Assembly (NCBI RefSeq): GCF_039523175.1
Contig: NZ_BAAAEU010000025.1
Coordinates: forward strand, 62,001 to 126,000
Length of the DNA: 64,000 bases
Direction: 5' to 3'
Source: Dokdonella_A soli
Lineage (GTDB): Bacteria > Pseudomonadota > Gammaproteobacteria > Xanthomonadales > Rhodanobacteraceae
Part shown: positions 42,552 to 51,698 of the stretch, one piece after another
How the letters are laid out: each line of letters starts with the position of its first letter
How positions within the stretch are numbered: position 1 is the first letter of the stretch
Program-made: the position numbers and the translations under genes
The notes under the pieces: model-generated
Seen by the model: only the letters and a program-made list of their open reading frames with translations
Database searches by the model: none
What the model was told of the DNA's origin: nothing

Positions 42552-43680
42552 AAGCGTTCGACTCCACGAGTTGCTTGGTCGGCTCGTGTTTGATCTCGCC
42601 CGCATGCGTCAGGCAGGTCTTCGCGATCAGCTCGTCGTTCCAATCGAGATTCAGTGCGCCATCCTTCAAGCTCAACTCGAGGAAGTTGTACAGGTTGCGC
42701 GCATACATCTCGCTCGCATGCACCGGTGCGCTCGCCGGCAGATTCACCGTGCCGATCACGCTGACGCCGTTCGATGAAATGACGGTCTTTCCCGCTTCGC
42801 TGAGTTCGCAGTTGCCGCCGCTCTCGGCGGCGATGTCGACGATGACCGCGCCCGGCTTCATGCCGGCGACCATCGCGGCCGAGATGATGCGCGGCGCCCT
42901 GCGCCCCGGCACTGCAGCCGTGGTCACCACGACATCGATGCCTTTCAGATGATCAGCCAATACCTGCTGCTGCCGGTCGCGCTCGTCCTGGGTCAGCTCG
43001 CGCGCATAGCCGCCGCTGCCGGCCGCACTGACGCCGAGATCGAGGAATTTCGCGCCGAGCGATTCGATCTGCTCCTTCGTCTCGGGGCGCACGTCGAAAC
43101 CTTCGACCTGCGCACCGAGCCGGCGTGCGGTCGCGATCGCCTGCAGGCCGGCGACACCGGCGCCGACGATCAGCACCTTGCTCGGCCGGATCGTGCCGGC
43201 AGCGGTGGTCAGCATCGGGAAAAACTTCGGCACTGCCTCGGCAGCGATCAGCACCGCCTTGTAGCCGGCGACCGCAGCCTGCGAGGACAGCACGTCCATC
43301 GCCTGCGCACGCGTCGTGCGCGGCAGCAGCTCCATCGCGAATGCGGTGATCTTGCGGTCGCGCAGCGCCCTGGTGCGTTCCGGCGCGAGGTGCGGCTGCA
43401 GATGGGCGATGACGACCGCGCCTTCCTGCAGCGCGGCGATCTCATCCAGCGATGGCGGCTGGACCTTGAGCAGCACCTCGGCCTGCTCCAGCGCGGCGGT
43501 GGCCGCGACCACTTCGCAATCGGCATAGGCTGCGTCCGCGAAATACGCCGATGCGCCGGCTCCGTCCTGCAGCACGATGCGCGCGCCACGCGCTTTGAGC
43601 TTCTTCGCGACCTCAGGGGTCAGCGCGACGCGACGCTCGCCAGCAACGGTCTCGCGCACCACGGCTACGGTCGTCGCCAT
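42550..43680 (-). CDS. pntAA: NAD(P) transhydrogenase, alpha subunit NAD-binding part (PntAA)
   Basis: A 376-residue soluble domain I of the transhydrogenase, related to alanine dehydrogenase. RETVAGERRVALTPEVAKKL at the N-terminus, RTTRAQAMDVLSSQAAVAGY in the middle and VLIVGAGVAGLQAIATARRL as the NAD-binding loop, followed by VVTTAAVPGRRAPRII and GAVIVDIAAESGGNCE. It is the first gene of the pnt set, divergent from the nitroreductase gene. Confidence 0.96.
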   Translation of the reverse strand: MATTVAVVRETVAGERRVALTPEVAKKLKARGARIVLQDGAGASAYFADAAYADCEVVAATAALEQAEVLLKVQPPSLDEIAALQEGAVVIAHLQPHLAPERTRALRDRKITAFAMELLPRTTRAQAMDVLSSQAAVAGYKAVLIAAEAVPKFFPMLTTAAGTIRPSKVLIVGAGVAGLQAIATARRLGAQVEGFDVRPETKEQIESLGAKFLDLGVSAAGSGGYARELTQDERDRQQQVLADHLKGIDVVVTTAAVPGRRAPRIISAAMVAGMKPGAVIVDIAAESGGNCELSEAGKTVISSNGVSVIGTVNLPASAPVHASEMYARNLYNFLELSLKDGALNLDWNDELIAKTCLTHAGEIKHEPTKQLVESNA

Positions 43681-43855
43681 GCCAGCCCTCTCTGCCCCGA
43701 TCGGAGCCGCGATGCTAGCTCAGTCGGCACGACGCTGGCGAGCCCGTGTGCATCGCCGCGCGTGCACCGCGATCCGGCGCCGGCCAGCACATCGTGGCGC
43801 ATGCCGGCTATCCTTCACGTCTCATTCGCGACCCGACCCCGCACTGGAACCACCC

Positions 43856-44431
43856 GTGATCTCCCTCGATTCGCTCAACCGGCGCCGCTCCGTGCCTTCA
43901 CGCCAGCTCGGTGAACCCGGACCCGACTCGGCACAACTCGACCAGCTGCTGCAGGCCGCGATCCGCGTGCCGGACCACGGCAAGCTGGTGCCCTGGCGTC
44001 TGCTCGCGATCCGCGACGATGCACGCGCGAAACTCGGCACCGCGCTCGTCGAGCTGCATGCGCGCAAGGAACCGGATGTGCCGTCCAGCGTGCTCGACAA
44101 GGATCGCGAACGCTTCAACTTCGCGCCGCTGATCGTCGCGGTGATCGCGCGCATCGAACAGGACCATCCGAAGATTCCCGCCCAGGAACAGCTGCTGTCG
44201 GCCGGCTGCGTCGCCTACAACCTGCTGCTGGGCGCGCAGGCGCTCGGCTTCGGCGCGCAATGGCTGACCGGTTGGGCCGCCTACGATCGCGACGTCGCCG
44301 CGTTGCTCGGCCTCGCCACGAACGAGCGCGTCGTCGGCTTCGTACACATCGGCACCACAAGGGAACCCGCTCCCGAACGCAATCGTCCGGCATTGGCGGA
44401 CGTGTTCTCGGAATGGCACCCGGCGCCGTGA
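43856..44431 (+). CDS. Nitroreductase-family protein (YdjA-like)
   Basis: A 191-residue FMN-dependent oxidoreductase-like protein. LNRRRSVPSRQLGEPGPD at the N-terminus gives the RRS flavin-binding arginines. AAIRVPDHGKLVPWRLLAI is typical of the YdjA branch, and GAQALGFGAQWLTGWAAYD and the C-terminal VVGFVHIGT are conserved. The start is GTG at 43856, because no in-frame ATG precedes it nearby. It overlaps the next gene by 19 nt. Confidence 0.88.
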   Translation: MISLDSLNRRRSVPSRQLGEPGPDSAQLDQLLQAAIRVPDHGKLVPWRLLAIRDDARAKLGTALVELHARKEPDVPSSVLDKDRERFNFAPLIVAVIARIEQDHPKIPAQEQLLSAGCVAYNLLLGAQALGFGAQWLTGWAAYDRDVAALLGLATNERVVGFVHIGTTREPAPERNRPALADVFSEWHPAP

Positions 44432-45324
44432 CGCCGACCGCCCATCTGGTCGACGGCAGCCTGTACGTCTGCCGCGCCTGGTTCGCGCAGGTGCCGGACG
44501 TGACCGACGCGGACGGCGCCCCGGTGCACGCCGTGCACGGCTTCACGCGCTTCCTGCTCGACCTGATCGAGCGCACACAACCGACACATCTGGCCGTCGC
44601 GTTCGACGAATCGCTGACGACCTCGTTCCGCAACGCGATCTATCCCGACTACAAGGCGAACCGTCCGCCGGCGCCGGCCGACCTGCTGCGCCAGTTCGAT
44701 GGATGCAGGGAGATCGCGCACGCGCTCGGCGCGACCGTGCTGACCGACCAGCGCTACGAGGCCGATGACCTGATCGGCAGCGCGCTGGCGACCTTGCGCC
44801 GCGCCGGCTTCCGCGGCGTGATCGTCTCGGCGGACAAGGACTTCGGCCAGCTGATCGGCGATGGCGACGAGCAATGGGACCCGCCGCGCAACCAGCGCTG
44901 GGACGGCGCCGGGGTCAAGGCACGGCTCGGCGTCACGCCGGCGCAGGTCGCCGACTATCTCGCGCTGACCGGGGACGCGACCGACAACATTCCCGGCGTG
45001 CCCGGCATCGGTGCGAAGACCGCGGCGATCCTGCTGCACCACTTCGGCACACTCGATGCGCTGCTCGCACGTGCCGACGAGGTCGCGTTCCTGCGCACGC
45101 GCGGCGCCGCGGCCGCTGCACTGCGCCTGCGCGAGCACGCCGATCTGGCGCGGCTGTCGCGCGCGCTGACCGGCATCGCGCTGGATGCGCCGGTACCCGC
45201 GGAATCGGACGCCTATCGGCGTCGCGACAGCGATGCAGCCGGCATCGACGCGCTGCTCGACCGTCTGCGCTTCGGACCGCTGACGCGCTCCCGCATGCGG
45301 GCGCTGACTACTTCGGGCATGTGA
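44413..45324 (+). CDS. 5'-3' exonuclease (Xni/ExoIX-like flap endonuclease)
   Basis: A 303-residue protein of the polymerase I-type 5' nuclease family without a polymerase. The acid clusters are visible: LVDGSLYVCRAW, VAFDESLTTSFRNAIYPDYK, YEADDLIGSALATL and VIVSADKDFGQLI. LALTGDATDNIPGVPGIGAKTAAILL is the helix-hairpin-helix DNA-binding region. Start 44413 overlaps the nitroreductase by 19 nt; a GTG at 44428, overlapping its stop by 4 nt, is equally possible. It is longer than E. coli ExoIX. Confidence 0.9.
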   Translation: MAPGAVTPTAHLVDGSLYVCRAWFAQVPDVTDADGAPVHAVHGFTRFLLDLIERTQPTHLAVAFDESLTTSFRNAIYPDYKANRPPAPADLLRQFDGCREIAHALGATVLTDQRYEADDLIGSALATLRRAGFRGVIVSADKDFGQLIGDGDEQWDPPRNQRWDGAGVKARLGVTPAQVADYLALTGDATDNIPGVPGIGAKTAAILLHHFGTLDALLARADEVAFLRTRGAAAAALRLREHADLARLSRALTGIALDAPVPAESDAYRRRDSDAAGIDALLDRLRFGPLTRSRMRALTTSGM

Positions 45325-45375
45325 TCAGGGTTAGCCGACTCGCCATGGCAAGCAGCAGATGAGTCCGACATGTCG

Positions 45376-45535
45376 CTGGATCCCGTGTCACCGGCCATCC
45401 ATGGCCTGCACGGGATGAGTCCGATGGATCACTGGATCCCGTGTCACCGGCCATCCATGGCCTGCACGGGATGAGTCCGATGGATCACTGGATCCCGTGT
45501 CACCGGCCATCCATGGCCTGCACGGGATGAGTCCA
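45376..45535. repeat. 56-bp tandem hairpin array, three copies
   Basis: A unit of 56 bp is repeated at 45376, 45432 and 45488; the third copy is cut at about 45535. Within each unit CCCGTG and CACGGG enclose a second dyad GGCCAT-CC-ATGGCC, so each copy folds into a nested hairpin of about 36 nt. The units are almost identical. The array lies between the convergent exonuclease and TPR/propeller genes. Confidence 0.9.
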
Positions 45536-45543
45536 TCCTGGAC

Positions 45544-47037
45544 TCAGTTGCCCGTCACCGACTGCGATCCGCCTTCGACGTTCTTGAACGCACCATCGCC
45601 GGGTTTCGATGAATTCAATTCATGCGACTCGTGTGGCCCCGCGGCGGCACTGGTGGCGATGCCGCCCTCATTCCAGGCAAAACGCAGGTTGCTGCGGAAC
45701 ACGCGCACCGCCTCCAGTTTGGCGGCGTCCTTCGGACTTCCGTAGGAGTCGTACTGATTCTTCTGGCTGTTTGCGACGAAATAGAGCCCGTCACCATCGA
45801 TCGCACCGTAGGTCGGCAACGCCAACGCGGGATTGGCCACGTCGAGCGGCATCGCCTTGACCACCTTGTGGCCGTCGGCGTCTAGCGTGAGGCGCATCAC
45901 GCGATGCGGCACCATGCCGTTCTCGATCGCGACCAGGGTGTGGTCGTACCAGTACAGGCCATCGACGCCGCCGAGCGCGAGCTTGGCCGGATCGTAGACG
46001 AGATCGAACGCCTTGCCCGCGGCCAGATCGACGCCGAACACGCCCATCATGTAATCGGCGAAATACAGCGTCTTGCCATCGTCGCTGACGGTCAGACCGC
46101 GCACGCTGGTCAGCCTCGGATTCTCGACCATCGGCTTCAGCGCGCCACTATCGAGCCGGTAGATCACGTTGCGCAGGCCATCCGCCGCGAACACCAGGCC
46201 GCCCTTGCCGACCGCGATGCTCGACAGCGTGCGCGGCTGCGAGTCCGGCAGCAACAGGTACTTGTTGATCAGCTTGCCGGTCGAGAGCCTGAACTTGAAC
46301 ACACCGGCCTTGCCGTAGTCGGCCTGCGAGAAGCCCTTGAAATAGAGCGATGAGGTGCTCGCGACATAGAGCGCGTCATCGGCCGCATCGACCGCCATCG
46401 CGTAGATGCTCCACAGGCCGTTCTGCGCGCTCGGTGCGATGAAATCCTCGAGCTTGCCGTCCTTGCCGACGAGCTGGATCTTGCCCTCGCGCACGCTGCC
46501 GACCAGGAACTGCTTGCGCTGGGGATCGAACGCCAGCGAGTCGAACAGGGTGTCGCCCTTGGGCAGCGTGAACGCGACCTTGCCTTCGCCGAACGGCTTC
46601 AGGTTTGCGTTGAGGCTGTCGACGACATAGCTCCAGACGCGCGTGTTGGCGATCTTGGTGAAATTCGGGCTGTTCGCGAGGTCGTAGCCGTAGCCCTGCT
46701 TCTGCATCGCAAGCAGCAGGTCGTAGGCCTCGGTCTTCATGCCGCGTTGCGCATAGGTCGTCGCCAGCGCGAGCTTGAGGTCGCCCGTGTTCGGCTGCAG
46801 CAGGGTCAGGCGCTGCAGCGACCAGGTGAGCCGCTCGAGATCACCGCTCTGCTTGTAGAACGCGGCGAGCCGGTACAGCGCGCTCGGCACCTGGGTCTGT
46901 GCGATCTGCGCTTCGGTCAGCGTCGCCGGATCGAGCGCGGGCCTGGACGGCCTGGCCGTACCCGGGGCTGTTTGCGCCGCCGCCACGGATACGAACGCGC
47001 AGAATGCGGCCGCACACAGAATTCGCTTGATCTTCAT
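45544..47037 (-). CDS. Exported TPR plus beta-propeller (NHL/SMP-30-like) protein
   Basis: A 497-residue exported protein. A signal peptide (ILCAAAFCAFVSVAAAQ) leads into a small TPR-like part at residues 50-110 (ALYRLAAFYKQSGDLERLTW, DLKLALATTYAQRGMKTEAY). A beta-propeller of about six blades follows, with strands such as FDSLAFDPQRKQFLVGSV, RGLTVSDDGKTLYFADYM and DGLYWYDHTLVAIENGM. It resembles SMP-30/NHL sugar-lactone-binding propellers, but no catalytic residues can be assigned. Confidence 0.82.
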   Translation of the reverse strand: MKIKRILCAAAFCAFVSVAAAQTAPGTARPSRPALDPATLTEAQIAQTQVPSALYRLAAFYKQSGDLERLTWSLQRLTLLQPNTGDLKLALATTYAQRGMKTEAYDLLLAMQKQGYGYDLANSPNFTKIANTRVWSYVVDSLNANLKPFGEGKVAFTLPKGDTLFDSLAFDPQRKQFLVGSVREGKIQLVGKDGKLEDFIAPSAQNGLWSIYAMAVDAADDALYVASTSSLYFKGFSQADYGKAGVFKFRLSTGKLINKYLLLPDSQPRTLSSIAVGKGGLVFAADGLRNVIYRLDSGALKPMVENPRLTSVRGLTVSDDGKTLYFADYMMGVFGVDLAAGKAFDLVYDPAKLALGGVDGLYWYDHTLVAIENGMVPHRVMRLTLDADGHKVVKAMPLDVANPALALPTYGAIDGDGLYFVANSQKNQYDSYGSPKDAAKLEAVRVFRSNLRFAWNEGGIATSAAAGPHESHELNSSKPGDGAFKNVEGGSQSVTGN

Positions 47038-47111
47038 CAGGGGTACCTCGCAAGCTTGGCGGACGTTCGCAGACCGACAGTGTGCGAAAAAGTTCAGGAT
47101 AGCCGATCACC

Positions 47112-47657
47112 ATGACCGAAACGGAAACGCTTTGCAACGGGAAATGGCTGCGCCTGAAGCGCCGCGGCCGCTGGGAATACGCCGAGCGCACCAACCCCGG
47201 CGGCGGCGTGATGATCGTCGCGGTGACTCCGGATGACCGTGTCCTGTTCGTCGAGCAGTACCGCCCGGCGATCGAGTGCATGACGATCGAGATGCCGGCT
47301 GGCCTGGTCGGGGACGTCGCGACCAGCTCCGACGAGAGCGCGGTCGATGCCGCGCACCGCGAGCTGATCGAGGAAACCGGCTGGCGCGCAGGTCGCATCG
47401 AATTCCTGATGGAAGGCCCGACCTCGGCCGGCATGAGCAACGAGATCCTCGCGTTCGTGCGCGCCTACGACCTCGTGCGCGCGCATGCGGGCGGCGGCGA
47501 CGAGACCGAGGACATCACCGTGCACGAAGTGCCACTGCGCGAGGCGGCGGCCTGGCTGGTCGACAAGATCAGAACCGGCTATTCGATCGATCCGAAGATG
47601 TTCGCGGGCCTGTACCTGCTCGATAACGGCGAGGCGCTGTTCGGCGGCAAGGCCTGA
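47112..47657 (+). CDS. Nudix hydrolase, ADP-ribose pyrophosphatase-like
   Basis: A 181-residue Nudix protein. HRELIEETGW supplies the metal-binding RExxEExG core, preceded at the right distance by the upstream Glu of the box. The N-terminal part has WEYAERTNPGGGVMIVAVT and VLFVEQYRPAIECMTIEMPAG, typical of ADP-ribose/NUDT5-like enzymes. The loop between PAG and the box is about five residues longer than usual (see findings). It is divergent from the propeller gene. Confidence 0.9.
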   Translation: MTETETLCNGKWLRLKRRGRWEYAERTNPGGGVMIVAVTPDDRVLFVEQYRPAIECMTIEMPAGLVGDVATSSDESAVDAAHRELIEETGWRAGRIEFLMEGPTSAGMSNEILAFVRAYDLVRAHAGGGDETEDITVHEVPLREAAAWLVDKIRTGYSIDPKMFAGLYLLDNGEALFGGKA

Positions 47658-47714
47658 GCGGATCGAAGGCGCCGTTCGCGCCGGGCGAGCGAAGGCGACC
47701 GGCACCGCAGGGGC

Positions 47715-48116
47715 TCAATGCGCAGTCGCGCTCCAGGCGAACCACTGCCAGATCAGCAACAGCGCCATGACCAGCATCACGCCCCAGGTCAGCGCCATGC
47801 CGAGCATCCGGCCCATGCTTTCCTTCGACGTGCGCGACAGGCCGACTGCATGCAGGATGCGGCCTACGATCAGCACGCAGCCGAATATGTGCAGCCACAG
47901 CGGCCGGGTCTGGTCGAGTTCGAGCATGAGCAGGAGCAGCAGCGCGAGCGGCAGGTTCTCCAGCGCATTTGCGTGCACGCGGATGCGTTTCAGCAGTTCG
48001 TGATCGCCGCCGTCGCCGATGCCGACCTTCGCGGTACCCCGACCGGTCGACACGCGCGCGGCCAGGATCAGCACGAGCAATGTCGCGAGCGCGACGTAGA
48101 TTCCGGTGATGTGCAT
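47715..48116 (-). CDS. MAPEG-family membrane protein
   Basis: A 133-residue protein with four membrane segments: ITGIYVALATLLVLILAARV, NLPLALLLLLMLEL, WLHIFGCVLIVGRILHAVGL and LTWGVMLVMALLLIW. RVHANALENLPLALLLL is the MAPEG signature region (E-x-x-x-L-x). Family members include membrane glutathione transferases; the role here is unknown. Confidence 0.88.
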   Translation of the reverse strand: MHITGIYVALATLLVLILAARVSTGRGTAKVGIGDGGDHELLKRIRVHANALENLPLALLLLLMLELDQTRPLWLHIFGCVLIVGRILHAVGLSRTSKESMGRMLGMALTWGVMLVMALLLIWQWFAWSATAH

Positions 48117-48140
48117 GGTTCCCCCTCGTGGACAACAGAA

Positions 48141-48842
48141 TCAGTGTGTCGGCGCGGCCTTCAATCGGTTGCCAACCTGCACACCGCTCAAACGCCGCTC
48201 GCCCGCGGCCACGACGCGATAGCTGACGCGCAGGTCGCCGGCCGCGCCATGATCGGTACCGGTGTACAGCACACCGTCCCGCTCGCGGAATGTCGCGGCA
48301 AGATTCGGCGGCAGCTGCGTCGCATGCACCGGGTACGCAACCGCTTCTGACCCTTCGGCCGCCAGCACCGGATCGACGACGAACGCGCCGAGGCGTACTT
48401 CGCCGGCCAGGAAGCGTTCGCTCGCGAACGGAAGCGGCGCAGGATTCTGGTGGCCGGCCGGCTCGCGGAACGCTCGCGAATCGACGGTCGTGGCGGACCA
48501 CGCCAGCGCATAGTCGCAGGCCTTCGCTGTACAGGTTTCGCGCCACTGCAGCATCTCGACCTGGCGCAGCAGCGCGACCGCTTCTGCGCTGACACCGAGC
48601 TGCGCGTCACGCGCGGGTTTCGCCACGCGCAATGTACCGCTCACGATCACGTTGCGGCCTTCGTTCGCCGGATCGATGCGGTCCGCGGCAACGGCCGCTG
48701 GCGACGAAACGGCCGGCGTAGCCGCAGCCGGTTGTCGATGCGGCTTTCGCTGCAGCGCGAACCATGCGGCGCCGGCGAACGCGGCAATGACCAGCAGCAC
48801 GACAATCAGCGAGGACGGACTTCCACGACGTGCGCGCCCCAT
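48141..48842 (-). CDS. TMEM43-like (DUF1625) protein
   Basis: A 233-residue membrane-anchored protein. An N-terminal membrane segment (LIVVLLVIAAFAGAAWFAL) is followed by a low-complexity Ala/Pro stretch. LGVSAEAVALLRQVEMLQW with YALAWSATTVDSRAF and GHQNPAPLPF match the TMEM43 family, whose eukaryotic member is a nuclear-envelope protein. The start codon overlaps the stop of the MBL gene by 1 nt, so the pair is coupled. The function in bacteria is not known. Confidence 0.8.
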   Translation of the reverse strand: MGRARRGSPSSLIVVLLVIAAFAGAAWFALQRKPHRQPAAATPAVSSPAAVAADRIDPANEGRNVIVSGTLRVAKPARDAQLGVSAEAVALLRQVEMLQWRETCTAKACDYALAWSATTVDSRAFREPAGHQNPAPLPFASERFLAGEVRLGAFVVDPVLAAEGSEAVAYPVHATQLPPNLAATFRERDGVLYTGTDHGAAGDLRVSYRVVAAGERRLSGVQVGNRLKAAPTH

Positions 48843-49711
48843 CACGCGGCCTCGCCGATGAGCTCGGCGCGTTCGTCGGTCGTCGCGAAACGGCCTTTCG
48901 CATCGCGCGTCACGCGTGCGCTCGCGCAACCGACGTCGTGGGTAAAGAACAGACGGACATTGCGCGCGAGCTTGTCCTCGAGAAACGTGCGCTTCTCGTC
49001 GATCAGCAGTTCCGGATAGCGGTCGTAGCCCATCGTGACCGGCAGATGCACCCATGGCCGGCCCGGGATCAGGTCCGCGCAGAACACGATGCCGCCCTCG
49101 CCTTCACTGGCCGCGATCTCGGCCAGCATCAACCCCGGCGTATGTCCGTTCGAATAGCTGAAGCGCACTTGCATGCCGAGCGTCAGCGAGTGCGCGCCCT
49201 GCACACGTTCGAGCCGGCGCGAGGCCTCCAGCAACGGCTGCAGTTCCGGAATGAACGAGGCGCGATCGCGCGGATGCGGGTTGATCGCGCGCTGCCAGCA
49301 TTCCTCGCCGACGATGTAGGTCGCGTTCGGGAACAGGAGGTTCGGCGCCGCGCCTTCCTTCCATGCCGCAAGCAGGCCGCCGGCATGGTCGAAATGCAGG
49401 TGCGAGACCACCACGGCATCGATGTCCTCGTGCGAGAAACCGGCCTTCTGCAACGAGTCCAGCAGCACATGACGCTCCTCGACGACGCCGTAGCGCTCGC
49501 GCAGCTTCGGCTCGAAGAACGCACCGATGCCGGTCTCGAACAGCACGGTCTTGCCGTTCAGTCCCTCGACGAGCAGCGCACGGCATGCGAGCGGAATGCG
49601 GTTCTCCGCATCCGGCGCGATCCAGTGCTCCCACATGCCGCGCGGCACGTTGCCGAACATCGCGCCGCCGTCGAGCTTCTGGGAATTGCCGAGGATGGAC
49701 CAGAGTTTCAT
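48842..49711 (-). CDS. Metallo-beta-lactamase-fold hydrolase
   Basis: A 289-residue MBL-fold hydrolase. VVSHLHFDHAGGLLAAW supplies the HxHxDH metal-binding motif and FSYSNGHTPGLML a further histidine. LFFTHDVGCASARVT near the C-terminus holds the last metal histidine. It resembles the AHL-lactonase/quorum-quenching branch in overall layout, but the substrate is unknown. It lies 11 nt after the small exported protein gene. Confidence 0.88.
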   Translation of the reverse strand: MKLWSILGNSQKLDGGAMFGNVPRGMWEHWIAPDAENRIPLACRALLVEGLNGKTVLFETGIGAFFEPKLRERYGVVEERHVLLDSLQKAGFSHEDIDAVVVSHLHFDHAGGLLAAWKEGAAPNLLFPNATYIVGEECWQRAINPHPRDRASFIPELQPLLEASRRLERVQGAHSLTLGMQVRFSYSNGHTPGLMLAEIAASEGEGGIVFCADLIPGRPWVHLPVTMGYDRYPELLIDEKRTFLEDKLARNVRLFFTHDVGCASARVTRDAKGRFATTDERAELIGEAA

Positions 49712-49722
49712 ATCAATCAGAA

Positions 49723-50013
49723 TCAGTAACCATGCACGATGGAGACAATGCGCCCATTTCCGTCAACCCAAACAACGTCTCCGGAGAACTCGTCGGGATC
49801 ATGCCTTCCCAAGTGAATGGTAAATCCACAACGCCCGCGCTCGATGCGTATGACCATGTTCGGCGGCGGAAATCCATTGGGAAAGTAAGGATCTTTCGCA
49901 AGCTGGCGGTATAGCTCAACATCACCGATTGGCGCGACACACGTGGTGTTCACTGCTGGCGCGCCGGAACCACCTGCAAGAAAAGCTGTCGCGATCGCAA
50001 GCGCGGCGATCAT
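49723..50013 (-). CDS. Small exported hypothetical protein
   Basis: A 96-residue protein with an N-terminal signal peptide (IAALAIATAFLAGGSGAPA) and a mature region with a possible disulfide between Cys in NTTCVAPIGD and Cys in ERGRCGFTIHLG. It ends VVWVDGNGRIVSIVHGY. The ATG overlaps the ggt stop by 4 nt. No family is recognised. Confidence 0.7.
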   Translation of the reverse strand: MIAALAIATAFLAGGSGAPAVNTTCVAPIGDVELYRQLAKDPYFPNGFPPPNMVIRIERGRCGFTIHLGRHDPDEFSGDVVWVDGNGRIVSIVHGY

Positions 50014-51698
50014 TTGACCACTCCGCTCCCAGAAGTCCCGCGCGGATCCGACCCCGCATGCATCGCGCCGGTCTTCCTGTCCCAGGTGACCGCATTCATG
50101 AAGCCCCAGCGGCGCTCGCTTTCGCTGACCTTGTGACCCATCGCCTCGAGCGCCTTGACCTCGTCCGGCGTGAACGCGCCCTTCTCGGCCGAGATCACGT
50201 CGGGCAGGTACTGGTGGTGGTAGCGCGGATTGGCGACGAACCGTTCGGGCAGTTCGCCATCGACGAACGCGAGGATGCCTTCGAGCACCATCGTGATGAT
50301 GCGGCTGCCGCCGGGTGTGCCGATCACGCCGATCTTGTCGGCGCCGATCACGAAGCTCGGCGTCATCGACGACAGCGGCCGGCTGCCGGGTTTCGGCGCG
50401 TTGTTGTCGTTGCCGACCAGGCCATAGACATTCGGCTTGCCGGCGACCAGCGCGAAGTCGTCCATCTCGTCGTTGAGCACGAAGCCGGTGCCTGGCGCCA
50501 CGAAGCCGGAGCCGAAGATGTAGTTCACGGTCTGTGTTTCGGAAACGAGATTGCCGTCCTTGTCGATGATCGAGAAGTGCGAGGTATGCGTGCCCACCGG
50601 CGGCGCCATGTAGCCCGGCAGCATGTCGCTCGGCGTCGCCTTGTCCGGATGGATCGATGCGCGCAGACCGGCCGCATACAGCGGACTGGTCAGCTCGGCG
50701 ACCGGCATCTTCACGAAATCCGGGTCGCCGAGGTATTCGGCGCGATCGCGATACGCGCGGCGCATCGCCTCGACGGTCAGGTGCACGCGATGCACGCGGT
50801 CGAGCTTGCCGAGTTCGTAGCCGGACAGAATGTTCAACATCTCGGCCAGCGCGATGCCACCGGAGGACGGCGGCGGTGCGGTCACGATGTGCCAGCCGCG
50901 GTAGTCGAACGCGAGTGGCGGACGTTCCTTCGCCTCGTACTTCGCAAGGTCGTCGAGCGACCAGTTGCCGCCGGCCGCGCGCACGCCATCGACGAGCCGC
51001 TTCGCGAGGTCGCCGCGATAGAAACCGTCGTTGCCCTGGCTCGCGATGCGTTCGAGCACGCGAGCGAGATCGGGCGTCCTGAAGGTCCAACCCTGTTTCG
51101 GCGCTTCGCCGTTGACGAGATACAACGCGGCCGACGCGGGATAGCGCGCGACGATGTCCTTGCGTTCGGCGAGTTCCTTAAGAAAGCGCGAATCCGGCTG
51201 GAAACCCTCGCGTGCGATGCGGATCGCGGGGGCGAGCGATTTCGAGAGCGGCAGCCTGCCGTAGTGCTTCGCGATCCAGACCAGGCCGGCCGGTTCACCC
51301 GGGATCGCAGCCGACAATGGGCCGTTGAGCGCATGGTCGCGGTCCGGCTCGCCATTCGCGTCGAGATAGTCCTTCAGATCGACCGCGGCGGGAGCCGTCT
51401 CGCGCGCATCGATCATCACTTCCTTGCCGTCCGACGCGCGACGCAGCAGGAACAGCGCGCCGCCGCCGATACCCGAGCTCTGCGGCTCGACCACCGACAG
51501 CGTGGATGCGACCGCGACCGCCGCATCGAACGCATTGCCGCCCTGGCCAAGCACCTCGAAGCCGGCCTGTGTCGCCAACGTATGCGCGCTCGCGATCGCC
51601 GCGTGGCCGGGCCTGTCGGCCGTCTGCGCCTGCGCGCCGAACGCGATGAATGCCGTAAACGCGGCAGCCGCCGCGATCGTGCTGCGCACGCGCGTCAT
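50010..51698 (-). CDS. ggt: Gamma-glutamyltranspeptidase
   Basis: A 562-residue periplasmic enzyme, cleaving gamma-glutamyl bonds of glutathione and splitting itself. A signal peptide (TIAAAAAFTAFIAFGAQAQ) is followed by the large subunit (QGGNAFDAAVAVASTLSVVE, GIGGGALFLLRR). The autocleavage site is at THTSHFSIIDKDGN, where the threonine before SHF is the nucleophile. The small subunit has GSGFVAPGTGFVLNDEMDDF, RPLSSMTPSFV and VIGTPGGSRIITM. The start at 51698 overlaps the ferredoxin stop by 4 nt. Confidence 0.96.
   Translation of the reverse strand: MTRVRSTIAAAAAFTAFIAFGAQAQTADRPGHAAIASAHTLATQAGFEVLGQGGNAFDAAVAVASTLSVVEPQSSGIGGGALFLLRRASDGKEVMIDARETAPAAVDLKDYLDANGEPDRDHALNGPLSAAIPGEPAGLVWIAKHYGRLPLSKSLAPAIRIAREGFQPDSRFLKELAERKDIVARYPASAALYLVNGEAPKQGWTFRTPDLARVLERIASQGNDGFYRGDLAKRLVDGVRAAGGNWSLDDLAKYEAKERPPLAFDYRGWHIVTAPPPSSGGIALAEMLNILSGYELGKLDRVHRVHLTVEAMRRAYRDRAEYLGDPDFVKMPVAELTSPLYAAGLRASIHPDKATPSDMLPGYMAPPVGTHTSHFSIIDKDGNLVSETQTVNYIFGSGFVAPGTGFVLNDEMDDFALVAGKPNVYGLVGNDNNAPKPGSRPLSSMTPSFVIGADKIGVIGTPGGSRIITMVLEGILAFVDGELPERFVANPRYHHQYLPDVISAEKGAFTPDEVKALEAMGHKVSESERRWGFMNAVTWDRKTGAMHAGSDPRGTSGSGVVK

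Noticed and set aside
45376..45535. CRISPR-like array
   Set aside because: The 56-bp units are directly adjacent with no unique spacers, only three copies exist and no cas gene is near, so it is a tandem hairpin repeat.
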